From JBFWWW01 sp050245975 (GTDB lineage: Bacteria > Pseudomonadota > Alphaproteobacteria > Rhizobiales > Hyphomicrobiaceae): DNA of 17,921 nt. The stretch's first letter is position 1. Each line of letters opens with the position of its first letter. The stretch lies in contig JBFWWW010000066.1 in NCBI GenBank assembly GCA_050245975.1, forward strand, positions 1 through 17,921. The letters are read 5' to 3'. The notes beneath the pieces are model-generated. The model was not told the origin of the DNA. It ran no database searches and saw nothing but the letters and a program-made list of their open reading frames with translations. Positions 7,242-15,758 of this stretch are shown here, piece after piece. The position numbers and the translations under genes are program-made.

Positions 7242-9010
7242 TACACCAGCACCTTGCCTTCCTTGCCGATGGCCTTGCCGATCTCCTCGTCGGAGACGGC
7301 CTCGCCCAGCAGCATCTCGTTGTGCGCCTTGCCCGACGGGATCATCGGGAAGCAGTTGGCGAGCGCCACCACCCGGCAATCGAATATCACCGGCTTGTCG
7401 CTCTCGATCATCTTGGTGATGGCCGCGTCGAGGTCGGCCGGCTTGTCGCAGTAAAGCCCCTCCCAGCCGTAGGCATCCGCCAGCTTGACGAAGTCGGGCA
7501 GCGCTTCCGTGTAGCTTTCCGACAGGCGGTTGCCGTGCAGGAGCTGCTGCCACTGGCGCACCATGCCCATGTACTGGTTGTTGAGGATGAACACCTTCAC
7601 GGGCAGGCGGAACTGCGTCGCCGTCGACATCTCCTGGATGTTCATCAGGATCGACGCGTCGCCGGCGATGTCGATGACGAGCGACTTCGGATGCGCCATC
7701 TGCACGCCGATCGCGGCCGGCAGGCCATAGCCCATCGTGCCGAGACCGCCCGACGTCATCCAGCGGTTGGGCTGCTCGAAGCGGTAGAACTGGGCCGCCC
7801 ACATCTGGTGCTGGCCGACCTCCGTCGTGATGTAGGTATCGCGATCCTTGGTCAGCTCGTAGAGGCGCTGCAGCGCGTACTGCGGCATGATGACGTCGGA
7901 CGACGGCACCTTGTAGCTGAGGCATTTCTTCGCCCGCCACTTGTCGATCTGCGCCCACCAGCTCTTCAGCGCCGTCTTGTCGACGCTCGCCGCGTTGAGC
8001 TTCCAGGCGCGGATCATCTCCTCGAGCACGTAGGCCGCATCGCCGATGAGCGGCACGTCGACCTTGACGTTCTTGTTGATCGAGGACGGATCGATATCGA
8101 TGTGGATCTTGCGCGAGCCGGGCGAGAAGGCATCGAGCCGGCCCGTGATGCGGTCGTCGAAGCGCGCGCCGATACAGACCATCACGTCGCAGTCGTGCAT
8201 CGCCATGTTGGCTTCGTAGGTGCCGTGCATGCCCAGCATGCCGAGCCATTCCTTGCCCGAGGCGGGAAAGGCGCCGAGCCCCATCAGCGTCGAGGTGATG
8301 GGAAATCCCGTCAGGCGGACGAGCTCGCGCAGCAGCTGGCTGGCCTTCGGGCCGGCATTGATGACGCCGCCGCCGGTGTAGAGCATCGGCCGCTTCGCGC
8401 CGGCCATCAGCTCGATCGCCTGCGCCAGCGCGCGTGCGTCCGGCTTCAGGCGCGGCTGATAGGTCTTGTGGCGCACGTCCTTGGGGCCCGTGTAGAGGCC
8501 GCTCGCGAACTGCACGTCCTTGGGGATGTCGACGACCACCGGGCCGGGCCGGCCGGTGCGCGCGACGTAGAACGCCTCGTGCAGGATGCGCGACAGGTCG
8601 TTGACGTCGCGCACGAGCCAGTTGTGCTTGGTGCACGGCCGCGTGATGCCGACCGTGTCGCACTCCTGGAAGGCATCGTTGCCGATGAGATGCGTCGGCA
8701 CCTGCCCCGTCAGGCAGACGACGGGAATGGAATCCATGAGCGCGTCGGTGAGGCCGGTGACGGCATTGGTGGCGCCCGGACCCGACGTCACGAGCACGAC
8801 ACCGACCTTTCCGGTCGAGCGCGCGTAGCCTTCGGCCGCATGCACCGCGCCGCCTTCCTGGCGCACGAGGATGTGGCGCACCTTGTCCTGCTGGAACAGC
8901 TCGTCGTAAATCGGCAGCACGGCGCCGCCCGGATAGCCGAAGACGTGCTCGACACCCTGGTCGGCCAGCGCCCTGATGACCATTTCGGCGCCCGTCATCG
9001 TCTGTGCCAT
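7241..9010 (-). CDS. ilvB: Acetolactate synthase large (catalytic) subunit
   Basis: This ThDP- and FAD-dependent enzyme joins two pyruvates to 2-acetolactate, or pyruvate and 2-ketobutyrate to 2-aceto-2-hydroxybutyrate, the first common step of branched-chain synthesis. It has 589 residues, the expected length. The N-terminal ThDP-binding domain holds catalytic Glu52 in RQEGGAVHAAEGYAR. The central FAD-binding domain (about 190-345) includes CIGARFDDRITGRLD. The C-terminal domain carries the Mg-ThDP motif, GDASILMN from Gly450/Asp451 through to Asn478 (ILNNQY). The ATG at 9010 follows AGGAG by 7 bases. A promoter-like pair sits about 50-80 bases upstream. Downstream, the regulatory subunit gene is not adjacent: an unrelated gene starting in TAATG comes first. 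The gene could also be called ilvI by homology. Confidence 0.98.
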   Translation of the reverse strand: MAQTMTGAEMVIRALADQGVEHVFGYPGGAVLPIYDELFQQDKVRHILVRQEGGAVHAAEGYARSTGKVGVVLVTSGPGATNAVTGLTDALMDSIPVVCLTGQVPTHLIGNDAFQECDTVGITRPCTKHNWLVRDVNDLSRILHEAFYVARTGRPGPVVVDIPKDVQFASGLYTGPKDVRHKTYQPRLKPDARALAQAIELMAGAKRPMLYTGGGVINAGPKASQLLRELVRLTGFPITSTLMGLGAFPASGKEWLGMLGMHGTYEANMAMHDCDVMVCIGARFDDRITGRLDAFSPGSRKIHIDIDPSSINKNVKVDVPLIGDAAYVLEEMIRAWKLNAASVDKTALKSWWAQIDKWRAKKCLSYKVPSSDVIMPQYALQRLYELTKDRDTYITTEVGQHQMWAAQFYRFEQPNRWMTSGGLGTMGYGLPAAIGVQMAHPKSLVIDIAGDASILMNIQEMSTATQFRLPVKVFILNNQYMGMVRQWQQLLHGNRLSESYTEALPDFVKLADAYGWEGLYCDKPADLDAAITKMIESDKPVIFDCRVVALANCFPMIPSGKAHNEMLLGEAVSDEEIGKAIGKEGKVLV

Positions 9011-9061
9011 GTCCCGCTCCTGTACCGTCTGCGGCAGCGCGCCCTTTCGCGTTGCGGCGGC

Positions 9062-9090
9062 ACCCTACGGGGGTCACAATGACGGGTCAA
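9062..9090 (-). promoter_or_regulatory. Probable promoter of the ilvB operon
   Basis: On the minus strand TTGACC (9090-9085) and TAGGGT (9067-9062) are separated by exactly 17 bases, a good match to a housekeeping sigma-70 promoter. An AT-rich stretch lies just upstream (about 9098-9141), rare in this GC-rich window and suitable for an UP element or regulator binding. The start of transcription would fall near 9055, leaving a leader of roughly 45 bases, too short for a classic attenuator. Confidence 0.55.
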
Positions 9091-9138
9091 TGGTGCACGA
9101 TTAATAAATGCGAACATATTGCCGCAGGTATTGTAATT

Positions 9139-10020
9139 TTATGTCGTTTCAATCCAGTTCCACGAACTCATATTTCGTCTAAGCCAGACGAGTTGGCGTT
9201 TCACGTACTGGCGCGTTTCGGCTTTCGCCCGCTCCGCGGCCACCGCAAGATCGCTCTCGCCGCGCAGATGGGCCAGCAGCGGCGCGACGCCGAGCGCCCG
9301 CATGGCCGGCAGGTCGGGCGCAAGATCGAGCGCCCCGAGACCCCGCACCTCGTCGAGCGCCCCGCCCGCAAGCATCGCGTCGAACCGCGCCTCGAGACGC
9401 CGATGGATGTCCGGGCGCGGCGGGGCGACGACGATGCGCTCGCAGGCGGCCTCGTCGAGCAGAGGCGTACCGCGGATCGCCTGCCACGCCGCAAGGCTCC
9501 GCCCCGTCGCCTCGATGACTTCGAGCGCGCGGACGATGCGCTGGGTATCGCTCGACGCGAGGCGCGCCGCCGATGCCGGATCCTTGTCCGCCAGCACGGC
9601 ATGCAGCTCCTGCGCCGGCTCCGTCTCTGCGGCCGCGCGCCAGCGGGCGCGGATGTCGGGCGGAATGTCCGGGATGGGCGCGAGGCCCTCGAGCAGCGCC
9701 TTGAAATAGAGCCCCGTGCCGCCGACGATCACCGGCCGCTGCTCCGTCTCGCGCAGCTCACCGAGCACCCGCGCGACATCCGCGACGTACCGGCCGACCG
9801 AATAGGCCTCCGCTGCAGGGACGAACCCGAACAGGCGATGCGGCACGCGCGCCTCGTCCTCGGGCGATGGTCGCGCCGTCAGGATGCGCAGCTCGCGGTA
9901 GACCTGCATGCTGTCCGCGTTCACGATGACGCCGCCGTGGCGCCCGGCGAGCGTCATCGCCAGAGCGGACTTGCCGCTCGCCGTCGGGCCGGCAATAAGG
10001 ATGGGCCTTTGTGCGTCCAT
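9139..10020 (-). CDS. miaA: tRNA dimethylallyltransferase
   Basis: MiaA transfers a dimethylallyl group to adenosine 37 next to the anticodon of tRNAs that read codons starting with U. From the ATG at 10020 the protein has 293 residues, close to the usual 290-310. The P-loop GPTASGKS is at 11-18. NADSMQVYR (34-42) carries the conserved Asp of the DSMQVY motif. RPVIVGGTGLYFKAL (95-109) is the second family signature. Near the end, TRQYVKRQLVWLRR matches the conserved tRNA-binding C-terminus. Upstream in-frame ATGs at 10035 and 10041 are possible but would extend into the divergent promoter region, and family members begin only a few residues before the P-loop. It points away from serB and is followed after 128 bases by ilvB, separated by the ilvB promoter. 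Confidence 0.97.
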   Translation of the reverse strand: MDAQRPILIAGPTASGKSALAMTLAGRHGGVIVNADSMQVYRELRILTARPSPEDEARVPHRLFGFVPAAEAYSVGRYVADVARVLGELRETEQRPVIVGGTGLYFKALLEGLAPIPDIPPDIRARWRAAAETEPAQELHAVLADKDPASAARLASSDTQRIVRALEVIEATGRSLAAWQAIRGTPLLDEAACERIVVAPPRPDIHRRLEARFDAMLAGGALDEVRGLGALDLAPDLPAMRALGVAPLLAHLRGESDLAVAAERAKAETRQYVKRQLVWLRRNMSSWNWIETT

Positions 10021-10088
10021 GCCTCTGGCTAGCATTCCCATCGCGCGAGCGCGACCGTCCGCAGCGCGACCCGCAGAGATCCAGGCCG
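10021..10088. promoter_or_regulatory. Divergent spacer between miaA and serB
   Basis: Only 68 bases separate the two chosen start codons, so promoters for both genes must lie here or overlap the coding ends. I see no clear -35/-10 pair. AGCGCGACC occurs twice (about 10048-10056 and 10064-10072). Confidence 0.35.
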
Positions 10089-11003
10089 ATGTCCGACCAG
10101 CCGACCCATGTTCTTGTCCTGACCGCCCGTCCCGGCAGCGGCGCCGTTGGCGACGACGCGGTGGCCGCACTCACACCCGCCTTGCCCCCTGCGGGACCGG
10201 GCCGCTGGCTGGCCCCGGGCGACGCCTGGGAGCAGCCGCTGCGCCTATCCGCTTCTCCAGCCCCCAGTGCCGCACTGCGCGCTTCCGTTGCGAACCATCT
10301 CGCGGGCCGGCCCATCGACGTCAACGTCGTGCCCGCGGCCGGCCGGCGCAAGGCGCTGCTCGTCGCCGACATGGAATCGACCATCATCGAGCAGGAATGC
10401 ATCGACGAGCTCGCCGACCACATCGGCAAGCGCGCGCACATCGCCGCCATCACGGCGCGCGCGATGCGCGGCGAACTGGATTTCGAGGCCGCGCTCAAGG
10501 AGCGGGTCGGCATGCTCGCGGGGTTGGACGCCGGCGTTCTCGATGACCTCTACGGCACGCGCGTCACGCTGATGCCCGGTGCGGCAACGCTGGTCACCAC
10601 GATGCGGGCGCATGGCGCACGCTGCGCGCTCGTCTCCGGCGGCTTCACGTTCTTCACGGAGCGCATCGCCCGGCGCCTCGGCTTCGACACCCAGCAGGCC
10701 AACGTGCTGGAGATCGCCGGCGGCCGGCTTGCCGGCACCGTCCGCGAGCCCATTCTCGGTCGCGAGGCGAAGCTTGCCGCCCTGCAGCGCCTCGCCGCGG
10801 GGTACGGCATCGCCATGTCCGACACCATGGCGACGGGCGACGGCGCCAACGATCTTGCGATGATCGGGGCGGCCGGCCTCGGCGTCGCCTTCCGCGCCAA
10901 GCCCGTCGTTGCCGAGGCGGCGGCCGCCGCCATCACGCACGGCGACCTGACGGGGCTGCTATACCTGCAGGGCTATGCGCGCGAGGAATTCTCCGCGGCC
11001 TGA
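10089..11003 (+). CDS. serB: Phosphoserine phosphatase
   Basis: SerB removes the phosphate from O-phosphoserine, the last step of serine synthesis. The 304-residue protein has an N-terminal ACT-like region (about 1-85) and a HAD phosphatase domain. Motif I reads ADMESTIIEQECIDELAD (93-110): Asp94 is the expected nucleophile, and the second acidic position is Glu96 where the common form has Asp. Motif II is Ser183 (LVSGGFT), motif III Lys228 (GREAK), and motif IV GDGANDLAM (250-258). The start at 10089 (MSDQ) fits the family. A longer frame from 10011 would overlap the miaA start. The gene is divergent from miaA and runs tail to tail into the next gene with a 10-base gap. The call is secure; the Glu substitution may be normal in a sub-group. 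Confidence 0.95.
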   Translation: MSDQPTHVLVLTARPGSGAVGDDAVAALTPALPPAGPGRWLAPGDAWEQPLRLSASPAPSAALRASVANHLAGRPIDVNVVPAAGRRKALLVADMESTIIEQECIDELADHIGKRAHIAAITARAMRGELDFEAALKERVGMLAGLDAGVLDDLYGTRVTLMPGAATLVTTMRAHGARCALVSGGFTFFTERIARRLGFDTQQANVLEIAGGRLAGTVREPILGREAKLAALQRLAAGYGIAMSDTMATGDGANDLAMIGAAGLGVAFRAKPVVAEAAAAAITHGDLTGLLYLQGYAREEFSAA

Positions 11004-11030
11004 CGGCGCTTCATCACTTGTCGGCCGCGG
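10993..11030. terminator. Hairpin across the convergent gene ends, possible bidirectional terminator
   Basis: CCGCGGCC (10993-11000) and GGCCGCGG (11023-11030) are perfect 8-bp complements around a 22-base loop that contains both the serB stop and the stop of the facing gene. No T-runs flank it. Confidence 0.4.
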
Positions 11031-11742
11031 GATCGCCGTGCCTGTCCGCGTCCCGGCGCGGTCCAAGAAGCACCCGTAGCCGCGCCCTGGCGGCATTGAT
11101 CCCCCGCAGAACCGGCTCCCGCAACCTTGCCCATGCCCGCTGGCCGAGCCGGTGCACGCGCATCTTGGCGAGCCGGCCGACGCGCCACGCCCACGACGCG
11201 CGCACCTGCGCCAGCAGCGCATCCTTCCAGGGCATGAACTTCCGGTAGAGCGCCGCAAACCAGGGGATCTGCATGAGCGCCGGCTGCGTCAACTGGAACA
11301 GGCGCGCCAGCACTGCCGTGCCGACCACCTTCGCAACCAGGAACAGCCCGGCAGCCATCGCGGCCCGGCCGTTGGCGATCAGATAGAGCGAAAGCAGCTT
11401 GAGCGGAAACACCAGCGCCGAGGGCAGAACGAACACCAGCAGCGCCGCGTAGGGCGGCAGCGTCGCGATCACACCCTCGATCCAGGCCAGAACGCGCCAG
11501 CGCGCCAGATAGGCCAGCGCCGCCGCCAGCGGCCGCCAGCCCCATTCCTCGAACGCCAGGATCACCGCGAGCAGCGTCTGCAGACCGAAGCGCAGCACCG
11601 CGACCGCGGCTCGCCCGACGGGGCGCAGAAAACCGATGGCGGTCCGCATCGCTGCCGCAAATCTGATGCGCAAGCGTCCTTGCCGGGGCATTCTCACGGC
11701 CACTCGCTGGTCAGCCTTCGGACGATTGTCATCCGCCGGCAC
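11014..11742 (-). CDS. Small basic membrane protein of unknown function
   Basis: The 242-residue product has two or three membrane segments: about 52-66, 98-123 (YAALLVFVLPSALVFPLKLL and on) and 128-150. The N-terminus (1-45) and a long C-terminal tail (185-242) are strongly basic. The block around EEWGWRPL, LPPYAAL, PLKL and AKVVGTAVLARLFQLTQPAL recalls a conserved but uncharacterised proteobacterial membrane protein; this is from memory and no function is known to me. The start is a GTG at 11742 with GGAG just upstream; Met18 is an alternative. It begins 15 bases after the stop of the Atm1-type ABC gene, so the two are probably co-transcribed. It ends facing serB. Confidence 0.8.
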   Translation of the reverse strand: MPADDNRPKADQRVAVRMPRQGRLRIRFAAAMRTAIGFLRPVGRAAVAVLRFGLQTLLAVILAFEEWGWRPLAAALAYLARWRVLAWIEGVIATLPPYAALLVFVLPSALVFPLKLLSLYLIANGRAAMAAGLFLVAKVVGTAVLARLFQLTQPALMQIPWFAALYRKFMPWKDALLAQVRASWAWRVGRLAKMRVHRLGQRAWARLREPVLRGINAARARLRVLLGPRRDADRHGDPAADK

Positions 11743-11757
11743 CTGCTCCGCAAGCTC

Positions 11758-13830
11758 TCACGACGGCAACAGCGGCGACCGGGCGACCGGCTCGGCCGGT
11801 TCGTCGTCCGGCGAGGCCGCAGGCGTCGCGGCAGCCGTGGCCGGATCGAACCGGCCGCCCGTGATCTTGTTGCCCTGCAGCAGCTGCTCCTGCTCCAGCG
11901 CCTGCGCCAGTTCCTCGCGCGCCCGCTCGGCGTCCCGCTGGCGCTTCCACAGGCTCGCATACAGGCCATCCCTGACCATCAGCTCCGCGTGCGTGCCCTG
12001 CTCCACGAGGCGGCCCTGCTCGAGCACGAGGATGTTGTCGGCATGCACGATGGTCGACAGGCGGTGCGCGATGACGAGCGTCGTGCGGTTCTTCGAGACG
12101 CGGTCGAGCGCATCCTGGATTTCCTTCTCGGTGTGGCTGTCGAGCGCGCTCGTCGCCTCGTCGAGAATGAGGATCGGTGGTCCCTTGAGAATGGTGCGGG
12201 CAATGGCGACGCGCTGCTTCTCGCCGCCCGACAGCTTCAGCCCCCGCTCGCCCACCATGGTGTCGTAGCCGTCGGGCAGCGCGCGCACGAACGCATCGAT
12301 CTGCGCCAGCCGGGCCGCCTCGTAGACCTCGGCATCCGTCGCCCCGGCACGGCCGTAACGGATGTTGTAGAGGACGGTATCGTTGAACAGCACCGTGTCC
12401 TGCGGCACGACGCCCATCGCCGCGCGCAGCGAGTGCTGCGTGACGTCGCGCAGATCCTGCCCGTCGATGGTCACCTGCCCGCCCGACACGTCGTAGAAGC
12501 GCAGCAGGATGCGGCTGATCGTTGACTTTCCGGCGCCCGAGGGGCCGACGATGGCGACCATCTTTCCCGCCGGCACCGTGAACGAGAGATCGGTCAGGAT
12601 CTCGCGCTCCGGATCGTAGGAGAAGCGCACGTGGTCGAAGCGGATCGTGCCGCCCCTGACGACCAGCGGCTGCGCGCCGGGCCTGTCCGCGATCTCGGCC
12701 TTCTGCTCCAGCACGTCCATCATGCGCTCGATGTCGGTGATGGACTGCTTGATCTCGCGATACACCATGCCCATGAAGTTGAGCGGTATGAAAAGCTGCA
12801 GCATCAGCGCGTTGACCATCACGAAATGGCCGACCGTGTGCGTCCCCGCCATGATGTCGCGCGCGGCCATGACCATGCAGGCGGCCATGGCTATCGTGAA
12901 GATCACTGCCTGTCCGGAGTTCAGGATCGCGAGCGAGGTATAGGTCTTGATGCTCGCGCGCTCATAAAGCGCCATCGATCGGTCGTAGCGCTGCGCCTCC
13001 CAGGCCTCCGCGCCGAAGTATTTGACGGTCTCGTAGTTGAGCAGGCTGTCGACCGCCTTGGTGTTGGCCTCGGTGTCGCTCTCGTTCATTTCGCGGCGGA
13101 TGGCGATGCGCCAGTTCGTGGCGAGGATTGTGAACCACAGGTAGGCGGCGATCATCACCGTCACGCCGGCGACGTAGCGCCAGTCGAACTCGACGATCAG
13201 CACCCCGAGCACGAGCAGGAACTCGACGATGGTCGGGATGAACGTCATCAGCGTCAGGCGCGTGATGTTCTCGATGCCGGTGCGTCCGCGCTCCAGAACG
13301 CGCGTCAGCCCGCCGGTCTTGCGCTCCAGGTGAAACCGCAGCGAGAGCCGATGCATGTGCTCGAACGTGGCGAGCGCCAGCTTCCGAACGGCATGCATCG
13401 CCACCTTGGCGAACAGGCCTTCGCGAAGCTGCATCAGCAGCGTCATGGCGACGCGCATCAGCCCGTACAAAATGGTCGCGGCGACCGGCGCGCCGACGAA
13501 CCACAATGCCGCCGTGCCGCCCGGCACCGTTGCATCGCCGCCGCTCGCGGCGACGAGCGCATCCGTCGCCCACTTGTAGGCGAACGGCACCGACACCGTG
13601 ACGATCTTGCCGGCCAGCATCATCACCAGCGAGACGAAAACGGTGCGCTTCAGGTCCGGCCGGTCGTGCGGCCAGATGTAGGGAGCCAGCGCGCGCATCG
13701 CGCGCTGCTGGTCCAGGGACGGCAGCAGGCGCTGCCACCACGTCTGGCGCGGAGAGAGACGTTGCATCGCCCGCTCATAGGCCGAGTTCGCGCGCCTGGA
13801 AAGCGGAATGCGCAGGCCCGCGCCCCGCAC
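11758..13830 (-). CDS. Atm1-type ABC exporter (half transporter, membrane domain fused to ATPase)
   Basis: The 690-residue protein joins a six-helix membrane domain (about 62-355) to one ATPase domain (about 390-625) and works as a homodimer in the inner membrane. Walker A is GPSGAGKST (429-437), the Q-loop Gln477, the signature LSGGE (533-537), Walker B ILILDE (553-558), and the switch His589. FHLERKTGGLTRVLERGRTGIE (166-187) and LNYETVKYFGAE (264-275) are typical of the Atm1/ABCB7/HMT1 branch, whose bacterial members bind glutathione and help resist heavy metals. Arg177 and Arg181 fit the glutathione-binding arginine pair. A tail of about 65 residues (Glu/Gln then Ala/Pro-rich) follows the ATPase domain. 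The frame opens with GTG at 13830; an ATG at 13767 would give 669 residues and is nearly as good. It lies 28 bases after the LysM gene and 15 before the next. Confidence 0.93.
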   Translation of the reverse strand: MRGAGLRIPLSRRANSAYERAMQRLSPRQTWWQRLLPSLDQQRAMRALAPYIWPHDRPDLKRTVFVSLVMMLAGKIVTVSVPFAYKWATDALVAASGGDATVPGGTAALWFVGAPVAATILYGLMRVAMTLLMQLREGLFAKVAMHAVRKLALATFEHMHRLSLRFHLERKTGGLTRVLERGRTGIENITRLTLMTFIPTIVEFLLVLGVLIVEFDWRYVAGVTVMIAAYLWFTILATNWRIAIRREMNESDTEANTKAVDSLLNYETVKYFGAEAWEAQRYDRSMALYERASIKTYTSLAILNSGQAVIFTIAMAACMVMAARDIMAGTHTVGHFVMVNALMLQLFIPLNFMGMVYREIKQSITDIERMMDVLEQKAEIADRPGAQPLVVRGGTIRFDHVRFSYDPEREILTDLSFTVPAGKMVAIVGPSGAGKSTISRILLRFYDVSGGQVTIDGQDLRDVTQHSLRAAMGVVPQDTVLFNDTVLYNIRYGRAGATDAEVYEAARLAQIDAFVRALPDGYDTMVGERGLKLSGGEKQRVAIARTILKGPPILILDEATSALDSHTEKEIQDALDRVSKNRTTLVIAHRLSTIVHADNILVLEQGRLVEQGTHAELMVRDGLYASLWKRQRDAERAREELAQALEQEQLLQGNKITGGRFDPATAAATPAASPDDEPAEPVARSPLLPS

Positions 13831-13858
13831 CCTCGCAATCGCGAACTCAGGCGCGAAT

Positions 13859-15511
13859 TCAGGCGCTGCGATGCTTCGGCTTCAGCACCGGCAGGCGCAG
13901 GCGCTGACAGGGATAGATATGCCGCGGGTTGGCGATGCGCTTGCGGTTCGCGCGGTAGATCGCCTTGTAGCGGCTGCCCGAGCCGTAGTGCCGCTTGGCG
14001 ATCCGCCACAATGAATCGCCGCGTGCGACAACGTACCAGCCCGGCACGCGACCGCTGGCGCGCTGCTGGCGGCACTGCATGTGCGGCCGCCGGTGCCTGG
14101 CGGCGTGATGGCGGACATGACGAGGTCGCGCCTGCCGGTGCCGGCGCACGGACTTGTGCTTCGCCGTCACGCCGCGCGCGACCGGTGCCGAGCCGGCCGG
14201 CGCGGTTGCGGCCGCACTGACGATACGCATCCCCCGCACCGCGCGGCGTGCGGCGGCGGCAGCGGCGTCCTTGAGGGCCGCATCGGCCTTCCGCTTGGCG
14301 TCCTCGGCGGCTTTGGCGGCAGCGTCGGCACGTGCATTAGCGGCCTTGCGCGCGTCGTCCGTTTTGGCGGCCTCGGCGTCCTTGCGAGCCTTCTCGGCAG
14401 CCTTCAGCGCCTCGGCAGCGCGGCGCGATTCACGCGTAGCCACGGCCTCCGCCTCGCGCTGCTTCGCCAAATCCCGCTTCTGCTCCCTGTCGGTTTGCCG
14501 CTTGTCGGCCACCGGCGTACTTGTCATGGACCCTTCGACGAACCGCGCCACCGGCGCCGCGTTCTGGCGGGATTTGGCGGCTTCCTCTTTGACCTTCTCG
14601 ATCGCCGCGCGCTTGGCCTCTTCGATCAGGCGATCCATCTCTGCCTTGCGAGCCGCGGCATCTGAGGCCTGAGCCAGCCTCAGCACGCCCTGCGAGACCG
14701 GGCTCTGGGCGGCCGGCGGCTCTTGCGCCGCTGCCGCTTTTGACGCCGCCGCCGTCCGCTCGGCCTCGGCCTTTTTCGCAGCGGCGGCTTTCTCAGCCTC
14801 GGCCTTCTTCGTCGCCTCCGCAGCATCGAGTTGTGCCTGAGCGCGTTTCACGGCTTCCTCGGCCGCCTTCGCATCCGCGAGCTTGCGCGCCCTGGCATCG
14901 GCCTCCGCCTTGCGGCGCGCGTCCTCGAGCGCGGCAGCCGCCTTAGCCGCGGCGACCCTCTCGGCCTCTGCCTTTTCGATGGCAGCCTTGCGATCCGCCT
15001 CGGCTTTTTGCGCAGCAGCCTTCGCCGCGTCGGCCTTCTTCACGGCCTCGGCGGCATCGAGCTGCGCCTGGGCACGCTTGACTGCTTCCTCGGCGGCCTT
15101 GGCCTCCTCCGCCATGCGCTTGGCTTTCGCCTGCTCCGCGTCGGCCGCCGGCTTGTCCGCCAGGCCGGACAGGATCTCGTCACCCTTGCGGCTGACGTCC
15201 AGCGCCATCTTTTCGCGCTCCGCCGTCCGCTGTGCCGCCGCCGACTTGCGCGCCTCGGTCAGCTCTGCGGCGTCCCGGACCGGGTTCCACGCCGTCGGCG
15301 AGCCGCGCTCGGCCAGGCGGCGGACCAGCTTCTGGTATTCGTCGCGGGCATAGACGAGCCAGCCCGACAGCACCTGCGGGCTCGCCAGCGGCGCGCCGTC
15401 GCTTTGCGCGCGCACCGAAACACCCGCCACCGAAACGCCCGTCATGGCGGCGAGCACGAACAGGAGAGCCCAACGCCTGCCGCCCTTGTGAAGATCGAGA
15501 CGCAACGCCAA
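13859..15511 (-). CDS. TolA-like coiled-coil envelope protein with C-terminal LysM domain
   Basis: The 550-residue product has an N-terminal signal or anchor helix (about 13-35), then a very long Ala/Lys/Glu-rich helical region (about 80-425) broken by a Pro/Gln segment near 262-275. A His/Arg-rich patch (450-478) follows, and residues 491-541 form a LysM domain (GWYVVARGDSLWRIAKRHYG through to CQRLRLP) of the kind that binds peptidoglycan. A segment of about 21 residues is duplicated: AKAAEEAVKRAQAQLDAAEA at 137-156 and 214-233. The best start is TTG at 15511, with GAGGA 8 bases upstream; no ATG fits. It leads a three-gene set with an Atm1-type exporter and a membrane protein. I infer an elongated periplasmic protein tethered at one end and bound to the wall at the other. 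Its partner or activity is unknown. Confidence 0.88.
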   Translation of the reverse strand: MALRLDLHKGGRRWALLFVLAAMTGVSVAGVSVRAQSDGAPLASPQVLSGWLVYARDEYQKLVRRLAERGSPTAWNPVRDAAELTEARKSAAAQRTAEREKMALDVSRKGDEILSGLADKPAADAEQAKAKRMAEEAKAAEEAVKRAQAQLDAAEAVKKADAAKAAAQKAEADRKAAIEKAEAERVAAAKAAAALEDARRKAEADARARKLADAKAAEEAVKRAQAQLDAAEATKKAEAEKAAAAKKAEAERTAAASKAAAAQEPPAAQSPVSQGVLRLAQASDAAARKAEMDRLIEEAKRAAIEKVKEEAAKSRQNAAPVARFVEGSMTSTPVADKRQTDREQKRDLAKQREAEAVATRESRRAAEALKAAEKARKDAEAAKTDDARKAANARADAAAKAAEDAKRKADAALKDAAAAAARRAVRGMRIVSAAATAPAGSAPVARGVTAKHKSVRRHRQARPRHVRHHAARHRRPHMQCRQQRASGRVPGWYVVARGDSLWRIAKRHYGSGSRYKAIYRANRKRIANPRHIYPCQRLRLPVLKPKHRSA

Positions 15512-15758
15512 ATGAGTTATCCTCGTGCCGGATCAACCTGCTACATTCCCGGCCAGTGCCGGCCGGCCACATTAGCGGCATCGTCCGGCACCCGCAAACG
15601 TGGCCTGGCGCAGCCGGCCGGGCGGTCGATAGACCGGCCGGAGCGCCGCAAATCCGCCGCCTGCGGGCAGCTACCCTGTACCGGGCATCCCGGGCAGGCG
15701 CTTGGCCGCTTCGTCCGGCGGACCCTCACTGCAACATTCAAACAAGGCAATTCACCAT
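15512..15758. promoter_or_regulatory. Divergent region between the LysM gene and the LOG gene
   Basis: These 247 bases must contain promoters in both directions, but I cannot pick out convincing -35/-10 pairs. A compact hairpin is present at 15614-15641: CCGGC and CGGTC on the left pair with GACCG and GCCGG on the right, with a GATA loop and a 4-base bulge (CGGG). The GAGGA ribosome site of the LysM gene lies about 15520-15524 on the minus strand. Confidence 0.4.

Noticed and set aside
6684..9077. 797-codon minus-strand frame covering ilvB in another frame
   Set aside because: Only its last 185 codons (from 7241) look like protein; the rest is an out-of-frame reading of ilvB.
7154..9082. 642-codon plus-strand open frame opposite ilvB
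   Set aside because: It is antisense to a clearly recognised gene, has no motif, and arises from GC-rich codon structure.
12631..14220. 529-codon plus-strand frame opposite the ABC exporter and LysM gene
   Set aside because: It is antisense to two well-supported genes and has no recognisable domain.
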